Source: Halomonas korlensis
GTDB taxonomy: Bacteria; Pseudomonadota; Gammaproteobacteria; Pseudomonadales; Halomonadaceae
NCBI RefSeq assembly: GCF_900116705.1
Contig: NZ_FPBP01000013.1
Span: forward strand, 1-64,000
Reading direction: 5' to 3'
Length of the DNA stretch: 64,000 bases
Below the pieces are notes generated by a model. The model was not told the DNA's origin. It searched no databases and saw only the letters and a list, made by a program, of their open reading frames with translations. Each line of letters begins with the position of its first letter. Position 1 is the stretch's first letter. Positions 28,031-39,803 of the stretch are shown here, in pieces. The translations under genes were made by a program, and so were the position numbers.

Positions 28031-28174
28031 GGACGGCCGGTTTCGGACGGCCGGCATCGCCAAGGGCGACGCTTTTCATTACCATGGACGCCTTTCCTTT
28101 TTCCACCGACTGCCTCGTGGTCGGGGAATCGTTTTTATGTGTCGTACGTTTCTGCATCTTAGGAGTGCCGAGCC

Positions 28175-28426
28175 ATGCAACCCAACGACGTCAAGACGTT
28201 GCTCGAGTCGCGCATCGACGGCTGTGAGTTTCATATCCAGGGCGAAGGCTGCAACTTCCAGGTGGTCGCCATCAGCGAGCTGTTCGAGGGGCTGTCCGCG
28301 GTCAAGCGCCAACAAATGATCTATGGCGCCCTGGCCGACGAGATCGCTTCCGGCGCCCTGCACGCCATCAGCATCAAGGCTTATACGCCGGCGCAATGGC
28401 AGGCCGCTGCCAACCAGGGAGCCTGA
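28175..28426 (+). CDS. ibaG: BolA-family protein IbaG
   Basis: This 83-residue BolA-like protein has the conserved FEGLSAVKRQQMIYGALADEI and the HAISIKAYTP end. IbaG/YrbA works with a monothiol glutaredoxin in Fe-S handling and sits between mlaB and murA in E. coli, as here. TTAGGAG precedes the ATG. A 144-nt gap after mlaB may carry a promoter, but I saw no clear hexamers. Murein and envelope phenotypes are reported for IbaG in some bacteria. Confidence 0.94.
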   Translation: MQPNDVKTLLESRIDGCEFHIQGEGCNFQVVAISELFEGLSAVKRQQMIYGALADEIASGALHAISIKAYTPAQWQAAANQGA

Positions 28427-29701
<1,275 letters not shown>

Positions 29702-29735
29702 CGCCAAGGCGCTGCATTCCCATACAGGCGAGACC

Positions 29736-30383
29736 ATGAGCAAGCAATTGATTCTGGCCCTTTCCAAGGGGCGTATTCTCGACGAAACCCTGCCGTTGCT
29801 GGCTGATGCGGGCATCTCACCCAGCGAGGATCTGGGCGCCAGCCGCAAGCTGTTGTTCGATACCAATCTGGACGATGTCAAGCTGGTGATCCTGCGTGCC
29901 ACCGACGTGCCCACCTATGTTCAACTGGGCGCGGCCGATATCGGAGTGGCGGGCAAGGATGTCCTGCTCGAGCATGGTGCGGAAGGCCTATATGAGCCGC
30001 TGGATCTCGAGATCGCCGCGTGTAAGCTGATGACCGCCGGCATCACCGGCGCCGAACCGGCCCGGGCACGGCGTCGTGTGGCTACCAAGTTCGTCAATGT
30101 GGCGCGCCGCTATTATGCAGTGCAGGGTATCCAGGCCGAGGTGATCAAGCTCTATGGCGCCATGGAGCTGGCGCCGTTGATGAATCTCGCCGACGAGATC
30201 GTCGACATCGTGGACACCGGCAACACTCTGAGAGCCAACGGTATGGAACCACGTGAACTGATCGCGCCGATCAGCACGCGGCTGGTGGTCAACAAGGCAG
30301 CCATGACCATGAAGCATGAACGGCTCAAGCCCTTGATCGCCCGTCTGGAGCAGGCGGTGGCGGCGCGGCGCGAATGTATCTAG
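29736..30383 (+). CDS. hisG: ATP phosphoribosyltransferase, short form
   Basis: HisG (215 residues) condenses ATP with PRPP, the first step of histidine synthesis. The start [22 protein letters not shown] and the PRPP loop [16 protein letters not shown] are clear. It lacks the C-terminal regulatory domain, so it is the short type, which in known species works with HisZ. No hisZ lies in this window. I chose ATG 29736; the frame continues upstream into murA without HisG similarity. Confidence 0.96.
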   Translation: MSKQLILALSKGRILDETLPLLADAGISPSEDLGASRKLLFDTNLDDVKLVILRATDVPTYVQLGAADIGVAGKDVLLEHGAEGLYEPLDLEIAACKLMTAGITGAEPARARRRVATKFVNVARRYYAVQGIQAEVIKLYGAMELAPLMNLADEIVDIVDTGNTLRANGMEPRELIAPISTRLVVNKAAMTMKHERLKPLIARLEQAVAARRECI

Positions 30384-30435
30384 CCACGCTCGTGGGCCCT
30401 ATCCCGCATTATTCATGTCAGGGAGTAACGCATTC

Positions 30436-31767
30436 ATGACCACGACAGTGTCCCGGACCTCAACGCCAGGCGGCATATCCCGGCTCGTCACCAATCAGGC
30501 TGACTTCGATACCCGCCTCGAGGCCCTGCTGGCCTGGGAAGGCGTATCCGATGCCGAGGTGAAGGCGCGCGTCGACGCCATCATTGCCGATGTGAGGGCG
30601 CGTGGCGATGCGGCATTGATCGACTACAGCAACCGTCTTGATCGTTTGCAGGTCACCTCGATGGCCGAGCTGACCCTCGACCAGGCTCGCCTCGAGCAAG
30701 CCTATCAAGGGTTACCCGCAGAGCAGCGTGACGCCCTGACAGCGGCGGCCGAGCGTATTCGGCTCTATCATGAGCGGCAAAAGCCCGAATCCTGGCGCTA
30801 TACCGAAGCGGATGGCAGCGTACTGGGGCAGCAGGTCGCGCCACTGGATCGCGCCGGGATCTATGTGCCCGGTGGCAAGGCCACTTATCCTTCCTCGGTG
30901 CTGATGAACGCGATTCCCGCCCATGTGGCCGGCGTTCGCGAAATCATCATGGTGGTGCCGACCCCTGATGGGATGCTTAACGAGCTGGTGCTGGCGGCAG
31001 CGTATCTAGCCGGTGTCGATCATGTCTTTACCTTGGGTGGCGCCCAGGCGGTGGCGGCCCTGGCCTATGGCACCGAGACGGTCCCCCGCGTCGACAAGAT
31101 CGTCGGGCCGGGCAACATCTACGTGGCCACAGCCAAGCGGGCGGTGTTCGGTCAGGTGGGAATCGACATGATCGCCGGGCCTTCCGAGATTCTGGTGATC
31201 TCGGATGGTGGTACCAACCCCGACTGGCTGGCCATGGACCTGTTCTCCCAGGCCGAGCATGACGAGGATGCCCAGGCCATTCTGGTGAGCTGGGATGCCG
31301 CGCATCTGGAGGCCGTGCAGGAGTCCATCGATCGCCTGTTGCCGACGCTCGAGCGCGAGGCGATCGTACGCGAGTCCTTGGCGAGCCGTGGCGCGCTGAT
31401 CCAGTGTCGCGATCGTGTCGAAGCGATTGCGTTGATCAATCGCATCGCCCCGGAACACCTGGAGCTATCGCTGTCCAATCCCGATGACTGGTTGCCCGAT
31501 ATCCGCCACGCCGGCGCCATTTTCATGGGCCGCCATACCGCGGAGGCTTTGGGCGACTACTGCGCCGGACCCAACCACGTGCTGCCGACCTCCGGCACGG
31601 CACGCTTCTCTTCCCCGTTGGGCGTTTACGATTTCCAGAAGCGCTCGTCGATTATTCATTGCTCGCCGGAAGGGGCCTCTGAGCTTGGCCGGGTGGCTTC
31701 CATTCTGGCCAGGGGCGAAGCGCTAACGGCGCACGCTCGTTCCGCCGAGTATCGTATCGAATCTTGA
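30436..31767 (+). CDS. hisD: Histidinol dehydrogenase
   Basis: HisD (443 residues) oxidises L-histidinol to histidine in two NAD-dependent steps and binds zinc. Signature stretches are [44 protein letters not shown] and [14 protein letters not shown], with zinc ligands in the last and in PEHLEL. The start could be ATG 30436 or ATG 30415; the shorter matches the usual length. It is last in murA-hisG-hisD; hisC does not follow. Confidence 0.96.
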   Translation: MTTTVSRTSTPGGISRLVTNQADFDTRLEALLAWEGVSDAEVKARVDAIIADVRARGDAALIDYSNRLDRLQVTSMAELTLDQARLEQAYQGLPAEQRDALTAAAERIRLYHERQKPESWRYTEADGSVLGQQVAPLDRAGIYVPGGKATYPSSVLMNAIPAHVAGVREIIMVVPTPDGMLNELVLAAAYLAGVDHVFTLGGAQAVAALAYGTETVPRVDKIVGPGNIYVATAKRAVFGQVGIDMIAGPSEILVISDGGTNPDWLAMDLFSQAEHDEDAQAILVSWDAAHLEAVQESIDRLLPTLEREAIVRESLASRGALIQCRDRVEAIALINRIAPEHLELSLSNPDDWLPDIRHAGAIFMGRHTAEALGDYCAGPNHVLPTSGTARFSSPLGVYDFQKRSSIIHCSPEGASELGRVASILARGEALTAHARSAEYRIES

Positions 31768-31823
31768 GGCGGATTCCGGTACCGGAAACGTTGTCCGCTC
31801 AACCCTGTATGCGCCTGAACTAC

Positions 31824-31845
31824 CACCCCTGTGATGGCAGGGGTG
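31824..31845. terminator. Stem-loop between convergent hisD and degS-like gene
   Basis: Perfect 8-bp arms CACCCCTG (31824-31831) and CAGGGGTG (31838-31845) enclose a 6-nt loop. It sits midway in the 100-nt gap between two convergent genes, so it could serve both. No T-run follows on either side, so intrinsic termination is only possible. Confidence 0.4.
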
Positions 31846-31867
31846 CAAGGTGGTCATAAGGCGCAAT

Positions 31868-33100
<1,233 letters not shown>

Positions 33101-33200
33101 GCGAGAGGGTTCCTTGCTTGGGGTGGTCGCGAGTCGATAGTGCGGCCGATACAATGGCTGCAGTGTAACATTGCCATTTTGCCAATGCCCGGAGGGACCG

Positions 33201-33959
33201 ATGGAACGTGATCGACTGGTTGCCGCCTGCGACCGGCTACTCGACGCTACCTCTTTTCAAGATTACACATTGAATGGACTGCAAGTGGCTGGGCGGTCGA
33301 AGGTCAGGAAAGTCATGAGCGGAGTAACAGCTTGCCAGGCGCTACTCGATGAGGCGGTGGCTTGGAAAGCCGACCTCGTGCTGGTGCACCATGGTTATTT
33401 CTGGAAGAACGAACCGGTGGCCATCAGCGGGATGAAGCGTCGGAGACTGCATACCCTTCTAGTCAATGATCTCAACCTGCTCGCTTACCATCTTCCCCTG
33501 GATGCCCATGTTGAGCTTGGCAACAATGCTGAGCTGGCCCGCCTGCTCGACTTTGAGGTGACCGGCTGTGCCGATGGCGAACTTGGCAAGGGGCTGGTCT
33601 GGCTGGGCAATCCACCCAAAGGGCTTGATGCCGAGACCCTGGCGGGGCTCCTGGAACAGCGCCTGGCTCGCAGGCCGCTGGTGATCGAGGCGCCCGGCAA
33701 GGGAGAGATACGCCGCGTTGCCTGGTGTACCGGTGGGGCACAGGACATGATCACGACAGCTTTCGAGGCCGGGGCAGATGCCTTTATCTCGGGCGAGATA
33801 TCCGAGCGAACCACCCACCTTGCCAGAGAGCTGGGCATCTACTACCTAGCGGCGGGTCATCACGCCACCGAACGCTATGGCGTTCAAGCGTTGGGCCAGT
33901 GGTTAGGGAAGAAATTCGACATCGAGCACCGTTTCGTGGATATCGACAATCCGGCCTGA
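33201..33959 (+). CDS. Nif3-like dinuclear metal centre protein (YbgI family)
   Basis: The 252-residue protein matches NIF3/DUF34 (E. coli YbgI), which forms hexameric rings with a two-metal site. Ligand-bearing motifs are LVHHGYFWK near residue 65 and GHHATERYGVQALG near the C-terminus. GGAGGGA precedes ATG 33201. Its cellular function is not settled; roles as a metal-handling protein or GTP cyclohydrolase-like enzyme have been proposed. It is divergent from the DegS-type protease gene. Confidence 0.92.
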   Translation: MERDRLVAACDRLLDATSFQDYTLNGLQVAGRSKVRKVMSGVTACQALLDEAVAWKADLVLVHHGYFWKNEPVAISGMKRRRLHTLLVNDLNLLAYHLPLDAHVELGNNAELARLLDFEVTGCADGELGKGLVWLGNPPKGLDAETLAGLLEQRLARRPLVIEAPGKGEIRRVAWCTGGAQDMITTAFEAGADAFISGEISERTTHLARELGIYYLAAGHHATERYGVQALGQWLGKKFDIEHRFVDIDNPA

Positions 33960-34015
33960 CTGAGCACTACCGGCTTGGCGGCGCGAGCCCGTTCATCACG
34001 AAACGATACAGGCTC

Positions 34016-34459
34016 TCAGTAGCGAGGCGGTTGTAGCGCGACATCGCGGGACTTGAGGCCGAAATCCTCCGAGAGGGTCCCGCCGCTGCCGTCAGCATAG
34101 TCTCGTGGAGTGGCCAGGCGTTCGTTGGTGGTGTCTCTTTCCACTTCGGCTGGGGGTACGTTCAGCGTGTTCGTGCGGTGGGGTAGGCTATTGAGCGTCT
34201 CGGCGCCCTTCTCGAGTCGCTGCATCAGCGTATCGCTGTCGCGGCGCAGGCTTTCGGCAAGCCCGGTGAGCTCGGTGAAATGCTCATCAACGCCACTTTT
34301 CAAGACAGAGAGTTCGCGGTCACGCTCGGCGACCTTTCGACGCAGCGTCCGGACTTGACCGGCCCTGGCGTTGAGAAAGTGATAGCTCATCGCGCCGATT
34401 CCGATGCCGGCGAGCAGCACGGCAATGGTGATTATCCAATTGATATTGCTTTCGTCCAC
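34016..34459 (-). CDS. zapG: Z-ring associated protein ZapG (YhcB, DUF1043)
   Basis: This 147-residue protein has one N-terminal helix (about 8-28, WIITIAVLLAGIGIGAMSYHFL), a long coiled coil (about 32-95) and a disordered tail. This is the layout of YhcB/ZapG, an inner-membrane protein that links division, elongation and envelope synthesis in E. coli. There too it lies beside zapE and near degS and rplM. It is divergent from zapE. Similarity is mainly in the N-terminal half, so I rely partly on context. Confidence 0.9.
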   Translation of the reverse strand: MDESNINWIITIAVLLAGIGIGAMSYHFLNARAGQVRTLRRKVAERDRELSVLKSGVDEHFTELTGLAESLRRDSDTLMQRLEKGAETLNSLPHRTNTLNVPPAEVERDTTNERLATPRDYADGSGGTLSEDFGLKSRDVALQPPRY

Positions 34460-34534
34460 GTCTATCTCCTGCGGCGATGGAAGCGGCCCGACGCGCTAGG
34501 CGGATCCGCCATCGAGGGGTAGCCCTCGCGCCCC

Positions 34535-34565
34535 ATTATAGGGCTGCAGCCGAGGTCCGGGTCAA
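34535..34565 (-). promoter_or_regulatory. Candidate promoter for zapG
   Basis: On the minus strand, TTGACC (34565-34560) and a perfect TATAAT (34540-34535) are separated by 19 bp. The hexamers are strong and the spacer is long. The gap to the zapG start is about 75 nt. A second perfect TATAAT on the plus strand (34602-34607), without a clear -35, may belong to zapE. Confidence 0.42.
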
Positions 34566-34646
34566 CGCGGTGGCATCGATGCGAACCCGAGGGGGGTTGC
34601 GTATAATCGAGCTTGTCGAAGCCGCGAGCAGGATCTTTTACCCTTC

Positions 34647-35831
34647 ATGAGCGACCCTTCTACCATGCCAGCGTCCCCTGATGCGACCCGCCCGGCCTCC
34701 CCGATGGCGCGCTATCGTGCCGATCTCGAGCGGGATGACTTTCACCATGATCCCGCTCAGGAACAAGCGGTCCAGCACCTTCAGCGTCTTTATGATGATC
34801 TGGTGGCAAGGCCGCGCGCGCCGCAGCGCTCGGCCCCGACCGGCAGGCGGATCAAGTCACGCATGGCGGGGCTTTTCGGGCGCCGTGAGGAGCGACAGAC
34901 GCCCGCCTTGCCCGACATCAACGGCCTTTATCTCTGGGGGGGAGTGGGGCGTGGCAAGACATACCTGATGGATTGCTTTCACGAGTCGCTGCCTTTTCCC
35001 GAAAAAATGCGCACGCATTTTCATCGTTTCATGCAGCGGGTGCATAGCGAGCTCGAGCACTACAAGGGGGAGCATAATCCCCTCAAGCTGGTGGCCGCCA
35101 AGTTCGCTGCCGAAGCGCGGGTAATCTGCTTCGATGAGTTTTTCGTCAAGGACATCACCGATGCAATGATCCTCACCAACCTTCTCGAGGCGCTCTTCGA
35201 ACATGACGTGGTGTTGGTAGCGACTTCCAATGTCATCCCTGACGACCTTTACCAAGAGGGGCTTCAGCGGTCACGCTTCTTGCCGGCAATCGAGCTGCTC
35301 AAGCGGCACTGCGATATCGTCAACGTTGATGCTGGCATCGATTATCGACTGCGAGCCCTGGCGCGTGCCGAGATATTTCATGCCCCGCTCGACGCCGAGG
35401 CGGAGCGCGAGCTTGCGCGAAGTTTCCGCGAGATTGCCGGTCACGAGGGGGAGGAGGGCGCGACTCTCGAAATTAACCATCGTGTGCTGCATACCCGTTG
35501 CCTGCATGACGACGTGGTCTGGTTCGAGTTTCGTGAGTTATGCGATGGACCACGTAGTCAGAACGATTACATCGAACTGGCCCGTGAATTCCACAGCGTG
35601 CTGCTGTCCAACGTGACCTGCATGAATCGCAAGACCGATGACCAGGCCCGGCGCTTCATCAATATGGTCGACGTGTTCTATGACCGGGGAGTCAAGTTGC
35701 TGATGTCTGCAGAGGCGCCCGCCGAGCGGTTGTATAGCGGCGGACGTCTGGAGTTCGAATTCAAGCGGACGCTGTCACGGTTGCAGGAAATGCAATCGCA
35801 CGAGTATCTCGCCCTGCCGCATAAACCCTGA
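34647..35831 (+). CDS. zapE: Cell division ATPase ZapE
   Basis: ZapE (394 residues) is an AFG1-type AAA ATPase that acts on the Z-ring late in division or under stress in E. coli. Walker A GGVGRGKT is at 98-105, Walker B VICFDEFFVKD follows, and the end RALSRLQEM-type segment reads RTLSRLQEMQSHEY. The N-terminus has an extra Pro-rich stretch (about 1-20). It precedes rplM-rpsI, as in E. coli (yhcM). Confidence 0.95.
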   Translation: MSDPSTMPASPDATRPASPMARYRADLERDDFHHDPAQEQAVQHLQRLYDDLVARPRAPQRSAPTGRRIKSRMAGLFGRREERQTPALPDINGLYLWGGVGRGKTYLMDCFHESLPFPEKMRTHFHRFMQRVHSELEHYKGEHNPLKLVAAKFAAEARVICFDEFFVKDITDAMILTNLLEALFEHDVVLVATSNVIPDDLYQEGLQRSRFLPAIELLKRHCDIVNVDAGIDYRLRALARAEIFHAPLDAEAERELARSFREIAGHEGEEGATLEINHRVLHTRCLHDDVVWFEFRELCDGPRSQNDYIELAREFHSVLLSNVTCMNRKTDDQARRFINMVDVFYDRGVKLLMSAEAPAERLYSGGRLEFEFKRTLSRLQEMQSHEYLALPHKP

Positions 35832-35838
35832 TTGCCCC

Positions 35839-35867
35839 TTAACCCCGGCGGGAGAGTCGTGTAGAAT
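35839..35867 (+). promoter_or_regulatory. Promoter of rplM-rpsI
   Basis: TTAACC (35839-35844) and TAGAAT (35862-35867) are separated by exactly 17 bp, right after the zapE stop codon. Transcription would start near 35874, leaving a leader of about 110 nt before rplM. This is the best sigma-70 candidate in the region. Confidence 0.65.
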
Positions 35868-35883
35868 GCGGGCTCGCTCGACC

Positions 35884-35958
35884 GTTGCGCCGCTTTCAAG
35901 CGCGGCGCAACCAAGAAAAATAGGGATGGTCCCGAGCCCGAAAGCGGGCAGCAGGACC
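35884..35958 (+). promoter_or_regulatory. Structured 5' leader of rplM
   Basis: Two stem-loops lie between the promoter and rplM. The first has perfect 10-bp arms (35884-35893 and 35902-35911) with an 8-nt loop. The second nests GCCCG/CGGGC (35936-35940, 35945-35949, loop AAAG) inside GGTCC/GGACC (35928-35932, 35954-35958). L13 represses its own operon through the leader in E. coli. That this leader is the L13 operator here is inferred. Confidence 0.5.
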
Positions 35959-35984
35959 CAATGCATCGATTTGGTGATTCATCC

Positions 35985-36413
35985 ATGAAGACGTACACTG
36001 CCAAACCGCAGTCCGTCCAGCGCGACTGGTATGTCGTCGACGCCAAGGACAAGACGCTCGGTCGTCTGGCCACCGAGATTGCTCGCCGTCTGCGCGGCAA
36101 GCACAAGCCCGAGTTCACCCCGCATGTGGATACCGGCGATTATATCGTCGTGATCAATGCCGAGAAGGTGAAAGTCACCGGCAACAAGGCCAGTGCCAAG
36201 ACCTACTACCGCCACACCGGCTATCCCGGTGGCCTGCGGTCCATGAATTTCGAGAAAATGATTGCTCACGCACCCGAGCGCGTCATCGAGTCTGCCGTGA
36301 AGGGCATGTTGCCGAAGGGTCCCCTGGGTCGTGCCATGTATACCAAGCTGAAGGTTTACGCCGGCACCGAGCATCCGCACGCTGCCCAGCAGCCGCAAGA
36401 ACTCAACATCTGA
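35985..36413 (+). CDS. rplM: 50S ribosomal protein L13
   Basis: L13 (142 residues) is an early assembly protein of the large subunit. The sequence from [20 protein letters not shown] to the [16 protein letters not shown] end is typical. I chose ATG 35985, the start used in E. coli; an in-frame ATG lies at 35961. It is followed 13 nt later by rpsI, the usual pair. Confidence 0.98.
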   Translation: MKTYTAKPQSVQRDWYVVDAKDKTLGRLATEIARRLRGKHKPEFTPHVDTGDYIVVINAEKVKVTGNKASAKTYYRHTGYPGGLRSMNFEKMIAHAPERVIESAVKGMLPKGPLGRAMYTKLKVYAGTEHPHAAQQPQELNI

Positions 36414-36426
36414 GGGAGTCTTCGCC

Positions 36427-36816
36427 ATGACACAGCAGTATTACGGAACCGGGCGCCGCAAGACCTCCACCGCTCGCGTGTTTCTGAAGCCGGGTACCGG
36501 CAAGATCACCGTCAACGACCGTGCTCTGAACGACTATTTTGGACGTGTAACCGGCCACATGGTGGTTCGTCAGCCGCTCGAGTTGACCGAGACCCTGAAT
36601 CAGTTCGATGTCTATGTCACCGTCAAGGGTGGTGGCGGTTCGTCGCAGGCTGGCGCCATTCGTCACGGGATCACTCGTGCGTTGCTGGTCTACAATGAGG
36701 AGTTTCGCAAGCCGCTGCGTGCAGCCGGGTACGTCACCCGTGATGCGCGCCAGGTCGAACGCAAGAAAGTGGGTCTGCGCAAGGCGCGTCGTCGCCCGCA
36801 GTTCTCCAAGCGTTAA
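36427..36816 (+). CDS. rpsI: 30S ribosomal protein S9
   Basis: S9 (129 residues) lies near the P site; its C-terminal tail touches the P-site tRNA. The [17 protein letters not shown] start and the basic tail [13 protein letters not shown] ending in the conserved SKR are present. It is co-transcribed with rplM and followed by a clear terminator. Confidence 0.98.
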   Translation: MTQQYYGTGRRKTSTARVFLKPGTGKITVNDRALNDYFGRVTGHMVVRQPLELTETLNQFDVYVTVKGGGGSSQAGAIRHGITRALLVYNEEFRKPLRAAGYVTRDARQVERKKVGLRKARRRPQFSKR

Positions 36817-36838
36817 GCGTTCGCTTGCTCGATTCCAG

Positions 36839-36867
36839 CGCCCGGGTCCTTTGGCTCGGGCGTTTTT
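36839..36867 (+). terminator. Rho-independent terminator after rpsI
   Basis: CGCCCG (36839-36844) pairs with CGGGCG (36857-36862), and the run TTTTT (36863-36867) follows, then ATTT. It lies 22 nt after the rpsI stop and closes the rplM-rpsI unit. Confidence 0.85.
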
Positions 36868-36922
36868 ATTTCTGCATCAACCAGTTGTTATGGCGCTTTC
36901 GTCTCGGTCGGGTGACTTGTCC

Positions 36923-36951
36923 TTGTGCGAAGCGGCGCGTTTTTTTAACAT
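36923..36951 (+). promoter_or_regulatory. Candidate promoter of petABC
   Basis: TTGTGC (36923-36928) and TAACAT (36946-36951) are 17 bp apart, about 80 nt before petA. The spacer contains a T7 run just upstream of the -10. Both hexamers match consensus at roughly four positions or fewer. Confidence 0.45.
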
Positions 36952-37031
36952 AGACCGCATTTGGTAGCCGTGGTCGCGAGATGCATTTAAGTTCGTGATG
37001 CCGGTGGGCAAGCTGATGGGAGATACAAGAA

Positions 37032-37622
37032 ATGGCAGATAACGGCGTGAACAAAGGGCGGCGCCGTTTCCTCGTAGGCGCCACCTCCGTTGTAGGGGCG
37101 GTAGGTGCTGTCGGGGTAGCGGTCCCCTTTGTGGCTTCCTGGCAGCCTAGTGCCAAGGCAAGGGCGGCGGGTGCGCCTGTGCGTGCCGACATATCCAAGC
37201 TCGAAGCCGGTCAGCGCATGACCGTGGAGTGGCGCGGACGTCCGGTATGGGTCATCAATCGTACGGAGGAGATGATCGAGCGTACTCGAGAATTCGATGC
37301 GTCACGCCTGGCCGACCCTGACTCCGAGGAACTTCACCAGCCCACCTACGTGTCGGGACCACTGCGCTCGGTAAGGCCGGAAATCGGTGTGCTCATCGGT
37401 ATCTGTACGCACCTCGGTTGCTCACCGCTCTACCGTCCCGAGCCGGATGCCGTCGATATTGAAAACTGGCCGGGGGGGTTCTTCTGTCCTTGCCATGGCT
37501 CCTATTTCGACCTGGCTGGCCGTGTGTTCACCAACGTGCCGGCGCCGACCAATCTTGTGGTGCCGCCATACCGCTTCGAAGGCGACGACATTATTGTCGG
37601 TGAAGATGAGGAGGCTGCCTGA
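37032..37622 (+). CDS. petA: Cytochrome bc1 Rieske iron-sulfur subunit
   Basis: This 196-residue subunit passes electrons from ubiquinol to cytochrome c1. A twin-arginine signal (GRRRFLVGATS, residues 9-19) and a membrane helix (to about 36) anchor it. The [2Fe-2S] ligands are in CTHLGC (C125, H127, C130) and CPCHGS (C152, C154, H155). It is first in petABC, and its stop overlaps the petB start by one base. Confidence 0.97.
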   Translation: MADNGVNKGRRRFLVGATSVVGAVGAVGVAVPFVASWQPSAKARAAGAPVRADISKLEAGQRMTVEWRGRPVWVINRTEEMIERTREFDASRLADPDSEELHQPTYVSGPLRSVRPEIGVLIGICTHLGCSPLYRPEPDAVDIENWPGGFFCPCHGSYFDLAGRVFTNVPAPTNLVVPPYRFEGDDIIVGEDEEAA

Positions 37623-38881
37623 TGGCTAACCCGAACAAGGCCAAGGCGGAACGCGGCGTCATGCGCTGGATCGATGACCGCTTTCCGGCTACCAGCATGT
37701 GGCAGGACCACATGGCCAAGTACTATGCGCCGAGGAACTTCAACTTCTGGTATTTCTTCGGCTCGCTGGCGCTATTGGTGTTGGTGAATCAGATTCTCAC
37801 CGGTGTCTGGTTGACCATGAGTTATAACCCCTCCGCCGAAGAAGCCTTCGCTTCCGTCGAGTACATCATGCGCGATGTCGAGTACGGCTGGCTGATCCGC
37901 TACATGCATTCCACCGGTGCAACGGCATTCTTCGCTGTCGTTTATCTGCACATGTTTCGCGGTCTACTTTATGGCTCCTATAAGGCACCACGTGAGCTGA
38001 TCTGGATCTTCGGCATGATGATCTACCTGGCGTTGATGGCCGAGGCCTTCATGGGTTATCTGCTGCCCTGGGGACAGATGTCCTACTGGGGTGCTCAGGT
38101 GATCATTTCGCTGTTCTCGGCGATTCCGGTGATCGGTCCCGACCTGACCCAGTGGATTCGCGGTGACTTCCTGATTTCGGGGATTACCCTCAATCGCTTC
38201 TTTGCCTTGCATGTGGTGGCGCTGCCCATTGTGATCCTGGCACTGGTTGTATTACACATCATCGCCCTGCATGAGGTCGGTTCCAACAATCCCGACGGTA
38301 TCGACATCAAGGCCAAGAAGGATGAGACGGGCAAACCGCTTGATGGAATCCCCTTCCACCCTTATTACACCGTCAAGGACCTGGTCGGTGTGGCGGTCTT
38401 TCTGTTCGTCTTCTGTGTGGTGATCTTCTACTTCCCCGAAGGCGGCGGCTACTTCATCGAGAAGCCCAACTTCGAGCCTGCCAATCCCATGGTGACGCCG
38501 GATCACATCGCGCCGGTATGGTACTTCACGCCGTTCTACGCGATCCTGCGCGCCATTAACTTCTCGTTGTTCGGCCTGGATGCCAAGTTCCTCGGGGTGT
38601 TGTTCATGGGCGGGGCAATCGCGGTGCTCTTCGTCTTGCCCTGGCTCGACCGGAGTCCGGTTCGCTCCATGCGCTACAAGGGTTGGATGTCCAAGGTGAT
38701 GCTCACCCTGTTCGCGATCAGCTTCGTGATACTCGGCGTGCTTGGTGTCTTGCCGACTACGGGAGGCCGTACGCTACTGGCTCAAGTATGCACCGCGATC
38801 TATTTCGCCTTCTTCCTGCTGATGCCGTTCTATACCCGGCTGGAGAAGACTAAACCCGTTCCTGAAAGGGTGACTGGCTAA
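37622..38881 (+). CDS. petB: Cytochrome b of the bc1 complex
   Basis: Cytochrome b (419 residues) carries both haems b and both quinone sites. Eight hydrophobic helices are visible. The four haem His ligands are represented by MHSTGATAFF and YLHMFRG, and by FFALHVVALP and VLHIIALHEVG. The Qo-site motif PVWYFTPFYAILRA corresponds to the PEWY loop. It is a full-length, unfused cytochrome b. It overlaps petA and petC by one base each. Confidence 0.97.
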   Translation: MANPNKAKAERGVMRWIDDRFPATSMWQDHMAKYYAPRNFNFWYFFGSLALLVLVNQILTGVWLTMSYNPSAEEAFASVEYIMRDVEYGWLIRYMHSTGATAFFAVVYLHMFRGLLYGSYKAPRELIWIFGMMIYLALMAEAFMGYLLPWGQMSYWGAQVIISLFSAIPVIGPDLTQWIRGDFLISGITLNRFFALHVVALPIVILALVVLHIIALHEVGSNNPDGIDIKAKKDETGKPLDGIPFHPYYTVKDLVGVAVFLFVFCVVIFYFPEGGGYFIEKPNFEPANPMVTPDHIAPVWYFTPFYAILRAINFSLFGLDAKFLGVLFMGGAIAVLFVLPWLDRSPVRSMRYKGWMSKVMLTLFAISFVILGVLGVLPTTGGRTLLAQVCTAIYFAFFLLMPFYTRLEKTKPVPERVTG

Positions 38882-39648
38882 TGAAAAAGCAACTGTTCGC
38901 ACTGCTGTTCGCGATGCTGCCGGTCGCGGCGATGGGAGCGCCCGCCGCCGGTGTGCCTTTCTCCATGGAGCCAGATCTGCAGGACAAGGCCTCGCTGCAG
39001 AATGGCATGAAGCTCTATGTCAATTACTGCATGGGATGTCACTCGCTGGAACATCAACGCTTCTCACGTGCCGCGGAGGATCTCGAGATCCCCCAGGAAC
39101 TGGTAGAGGAAAATCTCATTTTTTCCTCGGATCTGGCCTTCAATGACCAGATGCATATCGCGATGGGCAGCGACGATGGGGCCAACTGGTTTGGCGCCGC
39201 GCCGCCGGATCTTTCTCTGGTGAGTCGCTTGAGGGGCAACGACTGGGTCTATTCCTATCTGCTGACCTTCTACAAGGATCCGGATACGGTGACCGGCGTG
39301 AACAACGCGGTGTTTGATCTGGTAGCGATGCCCAACGTTCTCGAACCGCTACAGGGTGTACAGGAGAAAGTGTGCGCCGAGACGGATCGACCCGTGGAAG
39401 GTACCGAGCCCGATACGCTTTCCGGCAAGTATCAGTCCTGTGAGACCTTGCAGGTGACACAGCCCGGCCAGATGGAGCCAGAGGAGTTCGAGGAAGCCGT
39501 CTATGATCTGACCAACTTCCTGGCCTATGTGGGAGAGCCTTCAAAGCTACAGGCACAAGCGCTTGCGCCTAAAGTATTGATATTCATCTTTATTTTTGGT
39601 GTTATCGCTTACCTGCTCAAGCGCGAGTACTGGCGCGACATTCACTGA
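38881..39648 (+). CDS. petC: Cytochrome c1
   Basis: Cytochrome c1 (255 residues) has a signal peptide (about 1-20), the covalent haem motif CMGCH near residue 50, and a C-terminal membrane anchor (about 228-247, VLIFIFIFGVIAYLLKREYW). The axial Met is probably in VAMPNVLEPLQG. Two extra cysteines (in EKVCAETD and YQSCETL) lie in an insertion and may form a disulfide. It ends petABC. Confidence 0.96.
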   Translation: MKKQLFALLFAMLPVAAMGAPAAGVPFSMEPDLQDKASLQNGMKLYVNYCMGCHSLEHQRFSRAAEDLEIPQELVEENLIFSSDLAFNDQMHIAMGSDDGANWFGAAPPDLSLVSRLRGNDWVYSYLLTFYKDPDTVTGVNNAVFDLVAMPNVLEPLQGVQEKVCAETDRPVEGTEPDTLSGKYQSCETLQVTQPGQMEPEEFEEAVYDLTNFLAYVGEPSKLQAQALAPKVLIFIFIFGVIAYLLKREYWRDIH

Positions 39649-39670
39649 TCCGTCTTCAGCGGAGAGACTC

Positions 39671-39704
39671 GGGGCGCGTGGTCATGCAGGCCATGCGCCC
39701 CTTT
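39671..39704 (+). terminator. Likely terminator after petC
   Basis: Eleven-base arms (39671-39681 and 39691-39701) pair with one G-U wobble, and TTT follows (39702-39704). The T-run is short, so termination may be partial and allow read-through to sspA. Confidence 0.6.
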
Positions 39705-39764
39705 ATGGTTCAACCTGGACGAGCATGATCAGCCGGCCAAGGCCCCTCAAGCAGGTGGCTGCCG

Positions 39765-39773
39765 TGTTACTAT
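39765..39773 (+). promoter_or_regulatory. Extended -10 element before sspA
   Basis: TGTTACTAT gives an extended -10 (TG at 39765-39766, TACTAT at 39768-39773) about 30 nt before the sspA start. I saw no good -35 hexamer. Confidence 0.42.
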
Positions 39774-39803
39774 TGCTGTCCGAACTGATGCGAGGATTGT
39801 TTC

